Source of the DNA: Bryopsis sp. KO-2023 | Lineage: Eukaryota; Chlorophyta; Ulvophyceae; Bryopsidales; Bryopsidaceae | Direction of reading: 5' to 3' | NCBI GenBank assembly: GCA_030272585.1 | Contig: BSYQ01000008.1 | Location: 3,224,001 to 3,288,000, forward strand | DNA: 64,000 nucleotides | Part shown: one piece after another, positions 54,808-64,000 of the stretch | How the letters are laid out: each line of letters begins with the position of its first letter | Numbering within the stretch: the first letter of the stretch is position 1 | The notes under the pieces: model-generated | Database searches by the model: none | Seen by the model: the letters and a program-made list of their open reading frames with translations, nothing else | What the model was told of the DNA's origin: nothing | Translations under genes and position numbers: made by a program

Positions 54808-57800
54808 ATGGGAGAGCCCGACTCGTTGTGGAATCTGCGGAACTTTTTCTATTTGGGAGCGTATCAAAGTGCGATCAACGAAGGTCAAGATCTCGCGGAT
54901 TTGTCGGATGGCGAGTCTCTGGAAAGGGATTTTTTCGTGTATCGTTCTTATGTCGCTCTGGGTCAGTCTGAGGTGCGTTGAGTAGAGAATAATTGGTTGG
55001 GAAGAAAAAAAATGCGTGAAGCCCATTTGGGGGTCCAGTTTGTATGTATTTGACAAGAATATCAATCTTTATGAGTGAACACTGAGTAATGCAAAAAAAA
55101 CTGCCTTTTTTATCTGGTGGGAAAGTATGATTGGCATTAATTAAAGTAAGGTCTGGCAGCAATGGCCAATTTATTTACAAAAAAATAATATTTATTATTT
55201 GTGAAAAGAAATAAAAAAAAATAAACATTTTGTTCCAAAAAAAATGGAAAAAAATGAAAAAAAGTGAAATGGCAGGATAAACGATGTCTGAAGAAAGTTT
55301 TTTTTTCTCCTTGTGTTCAGCTGGTGATGAGTGAAATTGGTGATGCTTCCCCTTTGGGCCTCATTGCAGTGAAAACTTTTGCCAAATATCTAACCGACAG
55401 ATCCCAAAAGGTGACAGAATCGAATCGAAAAGCTGCGTCGAAACGAAAAACATTTGCACCATGTTTGTGTTGTGTTGAATCATGCAGTGTTTTGAAATTG
55501 TTTCATCGGAGAAATGTACCCCCTTCGCTAAGTCCTGTCACTTTTTTTTCTTCTCTTTTTTTTTTTTTTTGAGTTTGGACTTTGCAATCATTTACAATTT
55601 CTCCCAAGAAGAATAAATGGCTTCGAGGAGAAATTCCTAAAGTGGTTTACCCCCAGTGCAGCACTTTTTTTTTTGAGAAAGAAAATCTTTTGGACAAATC
55701 AGCTGGAAAGACAAACCTAGACGCATCTTTTTGTAAGACATACTAACGTATTTTTTTTGTAGCATCATTAAAATGGAACTATATTTTGACAATGAGAAAA
55801 CAGGGAGCTCCTGCGGCACGTTTCCATGAGAAGGGCTGGAATGTTTTGACCCTGTGCAATGAATCTCAATGGCAAGCACTGTGAAAGTGGGAAAATGATC
55901 TGTGTGTGTGTGCTTTTTTTTTCTTTTCCCAGGATTCGATATTAGCAACTTTGACAGAATGGATGGGGGACCCCGTTGCTAGTGCAAACCCTTACGTTTG
56001 CATCATTGCCGGGACGATTTTTTCGAAAGAGGAGAATTTTGTCGAAGCCCTGAAAGCATGCCATGCAGGGACCAATCTGGAAATGTGGGTGATAAGTTTT
56101 TTTCTCCTGCAAGAAAGTCTTTTTTCTTGAAATATCTTTCAAAACAAAATATGAAATTAGCGTGTTGGACGGCACAGGCTATCAGGTTTTTTTTTGATAA
56201 TTTTTTCTCTCTTTTGTTTGCCCAATAATTCCTTTTTGAAATGCCTCCCAGCTTTCGAAAGTTTTGACAGACAATGCGTGAGGGGATATTGACCCTGTGT
56301 GTTTTTCTTTTCTTTTTTGAATGTTCAGGATGGCATTGTGTGTGCAAGTCTATTTGCATATGAACAGGGGCGACAAGGCAGAAGCTCAAGTGAAGGTAAA
56401 GGCTGAACATTGGGTTTTTTGGGGGTTGTTTTTTTTCAATTTTTTTTTTTTGCATTTTTTTTTCAGCTAAAAAGAAAAAACTTTTATTTGACCTTGGGGT
56501 GGGTTGATCAAATGTCGATTTGCACCTTGTTGTGTTTTCTTCCACAAGGCCATGTCCAAGATCGATGATGACTCAACAATGACACAACTGGCGATGGCTT
56601 GGGTGAATATATCACTGGTAAGGATCATGAAAAAATTAAAGTTGGAATTCAGCTGATGTTGGCAAATTTCCAACATATTTTTGCTTTGAGGTTGAAAACC
56701 CCATGCAGCACAAGTCCGCCAGCAAATCTGCGATGTGTGGGGCAAAAGTAATATATAATGCTAAATATAAAAATATGCAAAAACCACATGCGATCATGGG
56801 AGAAGATTGGGAAAACAGTCATCATCGACAGAATTACTTCCATTTGCGTATGCTCCATAGTTCATTTTCGCTTATTTGAAAAATATGTGTTCTTATTCTT
56901 ATGGTGCTGATGTCGGATAATGACACTGGGGTTTTTGCTTCTTCGTTTTGTTTGTTTCGATCCACATGCACTCATTATTTTGGCTTTTTTTTTTTGTCCC
57001 ATTGATGTTTTATTTATTTTGCATGCATGTTTGGACAGGGGGGCGAAAAAGTCCAAGAAGCCTTCTACATTTTCCAGGAGCTGGGCGACAAGTTCAATTG
57101 GACGGTAATTGTTGCTCAAGCATGGTTGACTCTACCCGCCATATTTCCCTCTTCTGATTATATGCGCTTTGTGCAGGACTCCAATAATAGGCTTTGCGTT
57201 TTTTTGTTTAGCGTTTTCAAGGGGATGTTTCTCAATTGTTTCTTAGGGTATGACTCACTTTTTTTTTGCAGAGCATGCTTCACAACGGCAGTGGAATTTG
57301 CAATCTCAAAATGGGAAGGTACTGTACGATATGGCAGTTTTTCCCTCTCCCCCTCCCCCCCAAAAAATAATATATATATTTTTTCTGCTTTATAAATAAT
57401 AATTTCGACATTAGCAGTCACATTAGTGCATTTCTCAGAGACTGTGGTGTTGGGAAAAAAAATAATATTGGGGGTTAAAATATCTAGAGACCATGTTACT
57501 CATCTACATTGTCGACAGGGATTAGGGGAATTTCAGCCTGTGCATTCATATCAGTCTACTTTTGAGAAAAAGAGGCATTCATATTTTTCTGTTTCCAGCA
57601 TCTTCTTCCATTCCAATTCTAAATGCACACAACTTCGTGTTTCGATGCTAGGTATGAGGAAGCGGAGCGGGATCTATTAGATGCACTGAACAAAGACGCT
57701 CAAGATGCAAATGCGTTGGCAAACATCATCACTTGTCAGTTTCACCTTGGAAAAGCGGTCTCCCGATATGCAAGGTGGGAAATCATGTATTATTGATTAC

Positions 57801-58082
57801 CCAATAAAAGGTTTCACCTTTCATTACCTGCTGTGTGTGTGAACCTGCTGACAGCCGAGCCAAGCCACGGTGATTGGCTTTTTGCTCCTCTTTGTCCGAA
57901 CACTGTTGCTGATGTAGGACAGAAACAAGGCTCGTTTCGCTGGTTATTTTTCTCTCCCCTTTGAGATTGTGTTTTCCTTGCTTTGCAGTCAATTGAAAAT
58001 GATCGATCCGGAGCACGCTCTCGTGAAGTTGACAACTTCTGCTGAAGAGGCTTTCCAACGGGCAGCCGCTGCATTTGCTTGA
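54808..58082 (+). CDS. COPE: Coatomer subunit epsilon (COPI)
   Basis: 290 residues (human 308). Part of the outer COPI coat for Golgi-to-ER vesicles. Exons: 54808-54972, 55321-55410, 55933-56084, 56329-56395, 56549-56617, 57039-57104, 57272-57318, 57652-57774, 57989-58082, all GT-AG with phase kept. The start LWNLRNFFYLGAYQSAINEG matches human [82 protein letters not shown] and ANIITCQFHLGKA follow. The fold is TPR-like helical repeats throughout. Very small exons (47-69 bases) in the middle are typical of this window. AATAAA signals lie at 58146 and 58304. Confidence 0.95.
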
Positions 58083-58145
58083 GGGGTCATGCTTTCTCGT
58101 TTTGGGTTCAAACGGAGTTTTCAGAGGAGAGCGGTTTCTCTTATC

Positions 58146-58151
58146 AATAAA
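58146..58151 (+). terminator. Poly(A) signal AATAAA of epsilon-COP
   Basis: AATAAA 64 bases after the stop codon; a second AATAAA lies at 58304-58309. Either could direct 3' end formation. Confidence 0.45.
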
Positions 58152-58353
58152 CGGGTAGTTATTGAAAATTAAGGAAGAGGGGGGGACGGGGACGGGGAGG
58201 GGTCGAATCTGTGATGTACAGGGAAAAGCCAATGCTGTGAATTGTTGTGAAGCATGCAGTATGTCTTATGTTGGAATTGTGCATCGTGTTTTTTCCATGA
58301 GCCAATAAAACTGCAACAAACTGGGGCAAAGATTGGAAGATGTTTATGGTGAC

Positions 58354-58885
58354 TCACAAGATTTCTTTCAAATTGAACGGGGAATTCATGGGGCTACTAT
58401 TTCTGTGCACCCTTCTGTGAGGATGCTCACTTTCGATCTCTGCAGCAATGAACAGCCTATCTGCCCTACTTGTTGAACAATACCCCACCATAGGAGCATT
58501 CCCAAACTCCGGCAATGCGAATGTGTTTTTCTCCATTTGTTTTAAAAGTAAACGTTTCCTGGGATAGTCAAGCTCAGTGAGAGGCTCTGCCAGGACACCA
58601 GCAAGTTTCTGCACATTGGCGATTGGGCACAAGATGCTCCCCAGTGTCCCAGAATTTTTCTCAAGGGTTGAAACACCTGACAATGCACTCCACAAAGAGA
58701 GAAAAAAAATTCCGAAAATTCCAACAAGTCGTACTCCTTCAACCAATGGTGGCAAAGTGTGCAACACCCAGTGGGGCACAGCTGCGAATCCATGCCAGTC
58801 AGGTAGTCTTAACTGGGTGATGACAGCAAGCAGGGCCAAAGTGGTGTGGAGCTGGGAAGCCCCTTCAAACGATCGGTTTATGAGA
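58354..58885 (-). pseudogene. Open minus-strand frame, product unrecognised
   Basis: A frame of about 178 codons ends at TGA 58354-58356. Text includes LALLAVITQLRLPDWHGF, a hydrophobic stretch GVRLVGIFGIFFLSLWSAL and KQMEKNTFALPEFGNAPMVG. It lacks an ATG at a sensible start. Its length in AT-rich DNA makes chance unlikely. It may be an exon of the same minus-strand gene as 59191-59383 or part of a decayed mobile element. On the plus strand just beyond it, TKGVPQGGI (about 58895-58921) recalls the reverse-transcriptase GVPQGS motif. Confidence 0.25.
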
Positions 58886-59190
58886 AGATTTCAACAAAAG
58901 GGGTCCCCCAGGGGGGCATCTCGATTTGGTGCAAGGCCAACATACATATAGTGCTAACATTCATATTGCTTCACCACAACGGCACAGAGAGACAGACACG
59001 CAGCGAAATCAGTGAAACACGTAACACGTGATCATGAACAGGTCATTGGTGTGCTCGTCCACCAAATTTTTTTGCCTCATGTTCGTTTGTTCGTTTGCCT
59101 CAGTTTGGGTGTCTTCAAACACAGTTGCTGTGTGTCGGCTCTGGGTGGTTCAAAACGCCAGCTTGCGTCACACGGAGAATGGTGCGTGAC

Positions 59191-59383
59191 CTTGGCTGGA
59201 TCGCTTTGCGTTCGTAGTGTGGGGGAGGGGACCATCCTCTTCCACGAACTCACACGTGTTTTCGCCAGTCTCACACACGAATAATCTGATGCGACCCTCC
59301 TCGTTCAGCGTCGCGTCCAGGACAAACCCCAATCGAACAAAACCCCGCCCCGCAGGAGGTTTGATCAAGAAATTCTCCAACCG
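59191..59383 (-). CDS. Possible exon of an unidentified minus-strand gene
   Basis: An open block flanked by TTTCTCAG (acceptor, before 59383) and CAAG|GTCACG (donor after 59191). It reads LENFLIKPPAGRGFVRLGFV, then DATLNEEGRIRLFVCETGEN and CEFVEEDG, convincingly protein-like. Upstream exons would have to lie antisense to the PPR gene, which starts 78 bases away; none was found. Product unknown. Confidence 0.3.
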
Positions 59384-59460
59384 CTGAGAAACAAGGGCTA
59401 ATTAACTGCTACCGAAAGGCTAGAGAGATTGAAAGCCACGCCGAAAGAAAGAAGAAGAAG

Positions 59461-60900
59461 ATGGCTAGAACGAGGTCGAAATGCATTGCCGAGGGACCCG
59501 CCGGAGATATGTACGATCTCATGCAAAGGGTGCGCCTGAGCCCAGTCGGCACCGGCGCCATCCGCCACGAGATCGAGAGCTGCCAGTTCGATCCGAAACC
59601 CGGAGCCCGGGGTTTCACCAAGATGATCGTCGCTTGCGGGAAAGGGTGCTGGAGAAAAGCCCTCGAGATTTTCGATGTGATGAAAGGGCAGATCGTGGCG
59701 TCCTGGGGTGTTCAGCCTAACGCTTACACCTACTCCGCCGTCATTTCCGTATGCGCTGCGGCGCGCAAAGTGGACGAGGTGTACAGGGTCTTTCACTTGA
59801 TGAAGATCGAAAGCAGGGAGGACCCTGAGTGCCGGCCCGACGCCGTCACGTACAACACCGTAATCGGCGCTTGCGAGCAAGCGGGTCGCTACCAGGACGT
59901 GATCCACCTGCATGCGGAAATGGCTCGCCATGAGCTGGAGCCCGATCGCGCTGCGCAGGTCTGCCTCCTCGAAGCGCAGATCCGGGGCAAAAACTGGCGT
60001 GCCGCCCAAGATGTGCTGGACAGCATGCACGACAAGGGGGTGGCGGCGAATCCCAAGTGCTACGCCGACATGATCGGCGGGTACGCCACGCAGGCAGACC
60101 AGCACCGAGCGCTCGAGTTGTTTCTGACGATGCAGATGGTCGAGATTGATCCGAATCTCGCCACATGCCGGGCGCTCATGCGCGTTTTCGCACAGTGCGG
60201 AAACGGCGAAATGGCAATGGACTTGATAGAAGAAATGGAGGACTGTGGCTTCGCTGGTGACAGGGAGACCTACAACAATCTGCTGATTGCCCTCGCAGGT
60301 ATTGGACCGAGAAGGTTATTTTGTGTGTGTTTTTGAGCTACTGCGTTGGTTTGCAGCAAACAGTTTATCTTTCCACACGGAATTATATTTTTTGGATGTT
60401 TCAATATGGTGGGTTAAGATTATTTAACGGAACTTCTTTTTCTTGTTTCTGCTTTTGTGCGTACAGCTGGTGGAGAATACCACAACATTTTTTGCACGCT
60501 CGACACAATGCAAACCGAGAACATCCGCGTCTTCGAGAAAACGGCAAAGTCTATTGTCGACGGGTGCCATCACAATAGCGACGGCAACCTCTGTCTCAGA
60601 CTGCGTGCCAAACTCCGAAGCATGGGTGCTCGAGTAGGGCCCAGCGACGGCTGGGCATCATCGTGCCAGATCCCGAACGAGTTGGGGAGCGACGACTCGT
60701 GCCTCTCTTCCATCAGTCGGGGGAGCTGTTCGAGCGGGTCCCCCTTCTCGAGGGGCAATTCCCCTCTTGGCAGGACCGCCCGCGTGCATTCTTACGAATG
60801 GGGTGCGGGTGGCGGCCGCAGCGAAGGGATGTCGTATCCTAACACGTACTCGTGTTATTACCCTCCAGTGAATTCATACGTGATCAATCGAAGGAACTAG
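59461..60900 (+). CDS. Pentatricopeptide repeat (PPR) protein
   Basis: 423 residues from exons 59461-60298 and 60467-60900. PPR proteins bind organellar RNA through stacked 35-residue helix pairs. About seven repeats run from residue 48 to 310. Clear ones are PNAYTYSAVISVCAAARKVD (from 86), PDAVTYNTVIGACEQAGRYQ (from 126), NPKCYADMIGGYATQADQHR (from 198) and ETYNNLLIALA at the end of exon 1. The C-terminal 110 residues are Ser/Gly-rich (SRGSCSSGSPFSRGNS) and likely disordered, ending in VINRRN. No DYW, E or SMR domain. No obvious targeting peptide; the start at 59461 (MARTRSKC) is the first ATG of the frame after a GAAGAAGAAG run. The GC content is high for this window. Confidence 0.9.
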
Positions 60901-63609
60901 GAGTCGATGCATGGAAATTTGGGAGGAAATATGTATATATGTGTGTATGTGCATGCAAGATGGCGGGTAGATTCGATTGGAATTGGGGTGTGTCAGATGG
61001 CAGGTAGAGATTTGAGGGGAATTGATATATCTATATATATATCTAAATATAGTTCGTACGTATAATCTGTGATCAAAATCTCGAGCGCTACAAGCGCTTG
61101 ACTTGTTTTCTTATATGTGTACAGAAAGTATATGGAATAGAATCTGGAGGAAAAAAAAAATTGAACTTTTTATACGGTCTGGCCTATATAATACTTTTGG
61201 GGTGATTACTACAAGTAATAGATTGCAATGGGCGTGTTTCGTGATGTTCGATTTGACCGCACGGAACGCAAAACGCATATGTTTCTAGTTTGAGTGGAAG
61301 AGAGTTGATATGCATGCATGCATGCTTTCTTTTTTTTTATTATTTTTTTTCTCCCTCTTTATCCTGGGCCCGGGCACGATCGAAGAAAGCAGGGAAGGGA
61401 ATAATTTTGGAAAAGGAAAAGAAAACAGAGAAGTCGATGGAACAGGTTTTTTTTTTCTGGCTTTTTGTTTGGGAAAACCATGTTTTTCGCCTACCGAGTC
61501 GGTAGTTCTGCAGTGGTCGCAGGAAAACGGAAAACGATTTTTTTTTTGATGTATACGTTTTGTTGGGTATCTTTCTGTTCCAAGTTTTCTTTTCCATTTT
61601 TCAAGTCCCTTTTCGTGGTGGTCTTTTTCGATTGTGTAGAAATTTTCTTTTCTGTTTCGAGGGGGAAAAAAAAGAGAGGAAAAAAAGGAGATGTTTGCGT
61701 GGGGGAATGGTGGTTTTTGTCAGTCTCTTCAGGAAAACTGGATCAAATCTGCAATAGCACAAAAAAAATACTCATATATAAGTTGGAAAAGAAAAGAAAT
61801 ACAAAAGACAAAACATAAAAGAAAACAAAAAGTTGAAAGTCTGAACTGAGTAACGTCTGCTCCCTATTTTTTTTCTCGTGTGTTTTTAAGGGGGACCAAA
61901 AAGAGAGGGCTTTTGAATACAGATTGGGTGGATTTGATTTTGTGAATATTGCGAAGGAGGACTTTTTTTTGTTGGGGGGGGGGGGAGTTTTAGTTCGTTA
62001 AAGAATTTGGTAGATGGTATGGTCTCCTACCAATCACAATTTCAGTTTGCAGAGGAAAGGGTTTTTCCAGGCAGAAAAATTCCATCTCTTGTTTGTCGAA
62101 GAGGTGGTTTTTATGCCATAAGAAGTTTGATCTTAAACAGGTGTCTTTTTTGGTTGTTTTTTTTTGGCCCCTGGGGCCTAGCAATAAAATATTGGAGTGG
62201 ATTGCATATTAAAAAAAGAGAGGGGAAAAAATATCAGAACTTGCAATGTGAACTCAAACAAATTCAATATCGAGGTGGGTGGTTGGGAGAAAAATTTGTA
62301 GTTACAGTTGAATCTCTAAGGGGGAAGAAGGTTAAGAGTTTGACTAGAGATATCGTTCCTCGATTGTGATCCACTATTTTGACAGATTCTGTCAGACGAT
62401 TTTATGACTGGCTGATTTTGAAAACAGTCAAGTTTCAATAGCAAGAAGAGGTTTTACTTATATCGAGAGGAGATGGATTTTAGTAAAATCCAAGGGACGT
62501 GGTTTTTTAAAACATTGTGCCCGGCTACCCCCTTAAAATCTCCCCCTCTCGAAAAAAAAGAAAGGGAAAAGATGGATTCTCATGAGTACAGTTTTGCCGG
62601 GAATGTTGGGAGAAAAAAAGCACTACAGATATATCATTGCCATATTTTGGGTTTCTGGGTCGAGGGGGTTTATGTGTTTCGAGAATCTGGTGTGCTGGGT
62701 TTTTTTTTCTTGGAGTTTTATTTAGAGCATAAAAGAAGCAAAAAGAGGAGGGTCAACAGAATGCAGAAAAGGGAAAAGAGAAACTAAAAAAAATGGCAAA
62801 AAAAACAAACAAAAAAATACGATTCGGACAGACCAAAAAAAAAACAAAAGGAGGAAGAGTTGGTCTTGATGTGTGTTTTGGAATGCTTTGAACTGTCCCC
62901 CTTGAAATATAGGGGGGGAGCTCATCGACCCCGAAAAAGAAATAAAAGAGTTCCACAACATGCACACATGTGGTTTGCTTTTTATATTGTCATAAGCAGA
63001 AACAAGTACAAGTTGCATTTTCGGGTAGGAGCAAAAAGCTTTTGCAGAGAGGTATCTTTTTGCTTCTTGGTGGGATATTTGGGCTAGTGACCCTGATTTG
63101 GGAAAGATTTGGCACCAGTAGCAGATGGCTGGTGGATGCATTCACGTGTTTGCATCGCCCTGTTTTTTTTGTCCAGCCAGGCTTTAGGTTTAGTGGTGGA
63201 ATTCCCCCCTCAAAACTGCCTTGCAACTTTAACTGCTTGTCTTGTTCGGCATTTTGATGGTAGGGGGGAGAGAAGAGGGGGAAAAAGAGCACGGATAGTA
63301 CGTGTTCACGGCACTTCACAATCAATAGGAGTCTTATTTTTGTATTGGGGAGGTATTTGGGGAAGGGGCATTGAATGTCTTGATACGTGTTTTTCATGGA
63401 GGTTTTTTTTGGAAAGAGATCGCATCAAGCGGAAGGAGGGCAGTTTTCCTAAGGTTCAAATTCTTTGTAGGAAACGAGTGGCAAAACTGGTGAACTCGAG
63501 GAATATTTTACAGGCTCTGTTCAAATTTGCTTTTGTAATCGTTCTTTTCTTAACCCTGTTGTTAACCACAGTGCCTGTTAAACTGGGTTTTCTGAACTGG
63601 GTACTACCC

Positions 63610-63636
63610 AGCTGAAAATGTAGTACATTTTCAGCT
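63610..63636. repeat. Perfect palindrome with nested direct repeats
   Basis: AGCTGAAAATGT and ACATTTTCAGCT pair around a 3-base AGT loop. GTACATTTTCA occurs twice 21 bases apart, and GAACTGGGTAC also occurs twice, flanking the palindrome. Confidence 0.8.
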
Positions 63637-63671
63637 GAACTGGGTACATTTTCATAAGGAAAGTGGGGAAA

Positions 63672-63772
63672 TCGACCGAATACTGTGGATTTCCTTTAAA
63701 TGAAGTCTGTTGCATTGTTACTTTTCGACCGAATACTGTAGATTTCCTTTAAATGAAGTTGCATTGTTACTT
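63672..63772. repeat. Two-copy tandem repeat, about 50 bases per unit
   Basis: Units start TCGACCGAATACTGTGGATT (63672) and TCGACCGAATACTGTAGATT (63725), continue TTCCTTTAAATGAAGT and end GCATTGTTACTT. They differ by one substitution and a 5-base indel. Confidence 0.85.
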
Positions 63773-64000
63773 GTAGAAGGTGATTTTCGGAGCAAAATAT
63801 AAATATATATCGAGCATGGCGACGATCAAGGGAATGAAAATTGAGAGCGCCTGAATCGGGCATCGTCCCATGCTCGAAGGGGGTGCAGGAGGTTCAAAAA
63901 GGGGAAAAGAACAGATGCTTGTTTTTTTTGGAGGGTTCACCACATGGCAGCATTCGAACACCTTGGACTAAATCGTTCTTGCTATTTTTTTCTGATCAGT

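Larger units (their letters stand above)
60901..64000. other. Gene-poor right end of the window
   Basis: No supported gene in 3.1 kb. Contents: TA-rich repeats at 61020-61060, many T, A and G runs (G run 61975-61985), a palindrome at 63610-63636 and a two-unit tandem repeat at 63672-63772. The left end is the PPR 3' flank. Confidence 0.6.

Noticed and set aside
59398..60105. 235-codon minus-strand open frame
   Set aside because: Antisense shadow of the GC-rich PPR exon; the plus-strand frame has clear PPR repeats.
1..64000. CRISPR arrays, rRNA and tRNA genes
   Set aside because: Looked for regular spaced repeats, conserved rRNA blocks and complete A/B-box tRNA folds; only a degraded tRNA-like SINE was found.

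Overview
The window is nuclear DNA of an intron-dense eukaryote, most likely a protist. Coding exons are short and moderately GC-rich. Introns and spacers are AT-rich and full of poly-T/poly-A, poly-G/poly-C and simple repeats. I could join twelve genes exon by exon with the reading phase conserved at every junction (69 introns inside the window). Nearly all introns are GT-AG; two look like GC-AG. Gene content is eukaryotic housekeeping plus a ciliary gene (LZTFL1/BBS17 family), a pentatricopeptide protein and an SH2 protein of STAT type. This points to a ciliated or once-ciliated unicellular lineage with organellar RNA metabolism. I cannot assign it to a phylum from sequence alone.

Layout: 1-2903 (+) 3' part of mitochondrial elongation factor Tu; 4508-7000 (+) Rad6/UBC2 ubiquitin-conjugating enzyme; 7001-9670 spacer with a broken coding relic; 9671-13751 (-) U2 snRNP A' (LEA1); 14513-16177 (+) single-exon BTB-BACK protein; 16178-21729 long purine-rich desert; 21730-22539 (-) unrecognised protein with three W-x-G-G-D repeats; 22540-26072 desert with one doubtful small basic ORF; 26073-31504 (-) STAT-like SH2 protein; 32940-33470 (-) unresolved coding region; 33553-41073 (+) DIS3/RRP44; 41919-43539 (-) LZTFL1; 43998-45843 (+) 14-3-3; 45844-49698 mostly non-coding with repeats; 49699-54566 (-) ADCK1-type ABC1 kinase; 54808-58082 (+) epsilon-COP; 58083-59460 spacer with unresolved minus-strand coding-like stretches; 59461-60900 (+) PPR protein; 60901-64000 desert with tandem and palindromic repeats.

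Several genes sit in divergent pairs with short gaps (U2A'/BTB, unknown/DIS3, LZTFL1/14-3-3, ADCK1/epsilon-COP), so bidirectional promoters are plausible. DIS3 and LZTFL1 converge. The genes do not form one pathway: they cover mitochondrial translation, ubiquitin signalling, splicing, exosome RNA decay, ciliary trafficking, phospho-signalling, mitochondrial lipid/quinone-type kinases and COPI transport.

The most interesting content is the STAT-like SH2 protein and its neighbour with tyrosine-rich acidic W-x-G-G-D repeats, a DIS3 that lacks the usual cysteine CR3 motif, two GC-AG introns, and a set of dispersed repeats inside introns (a tRNA-like SINE, an inverted-repeat MITE-like element and two other families).
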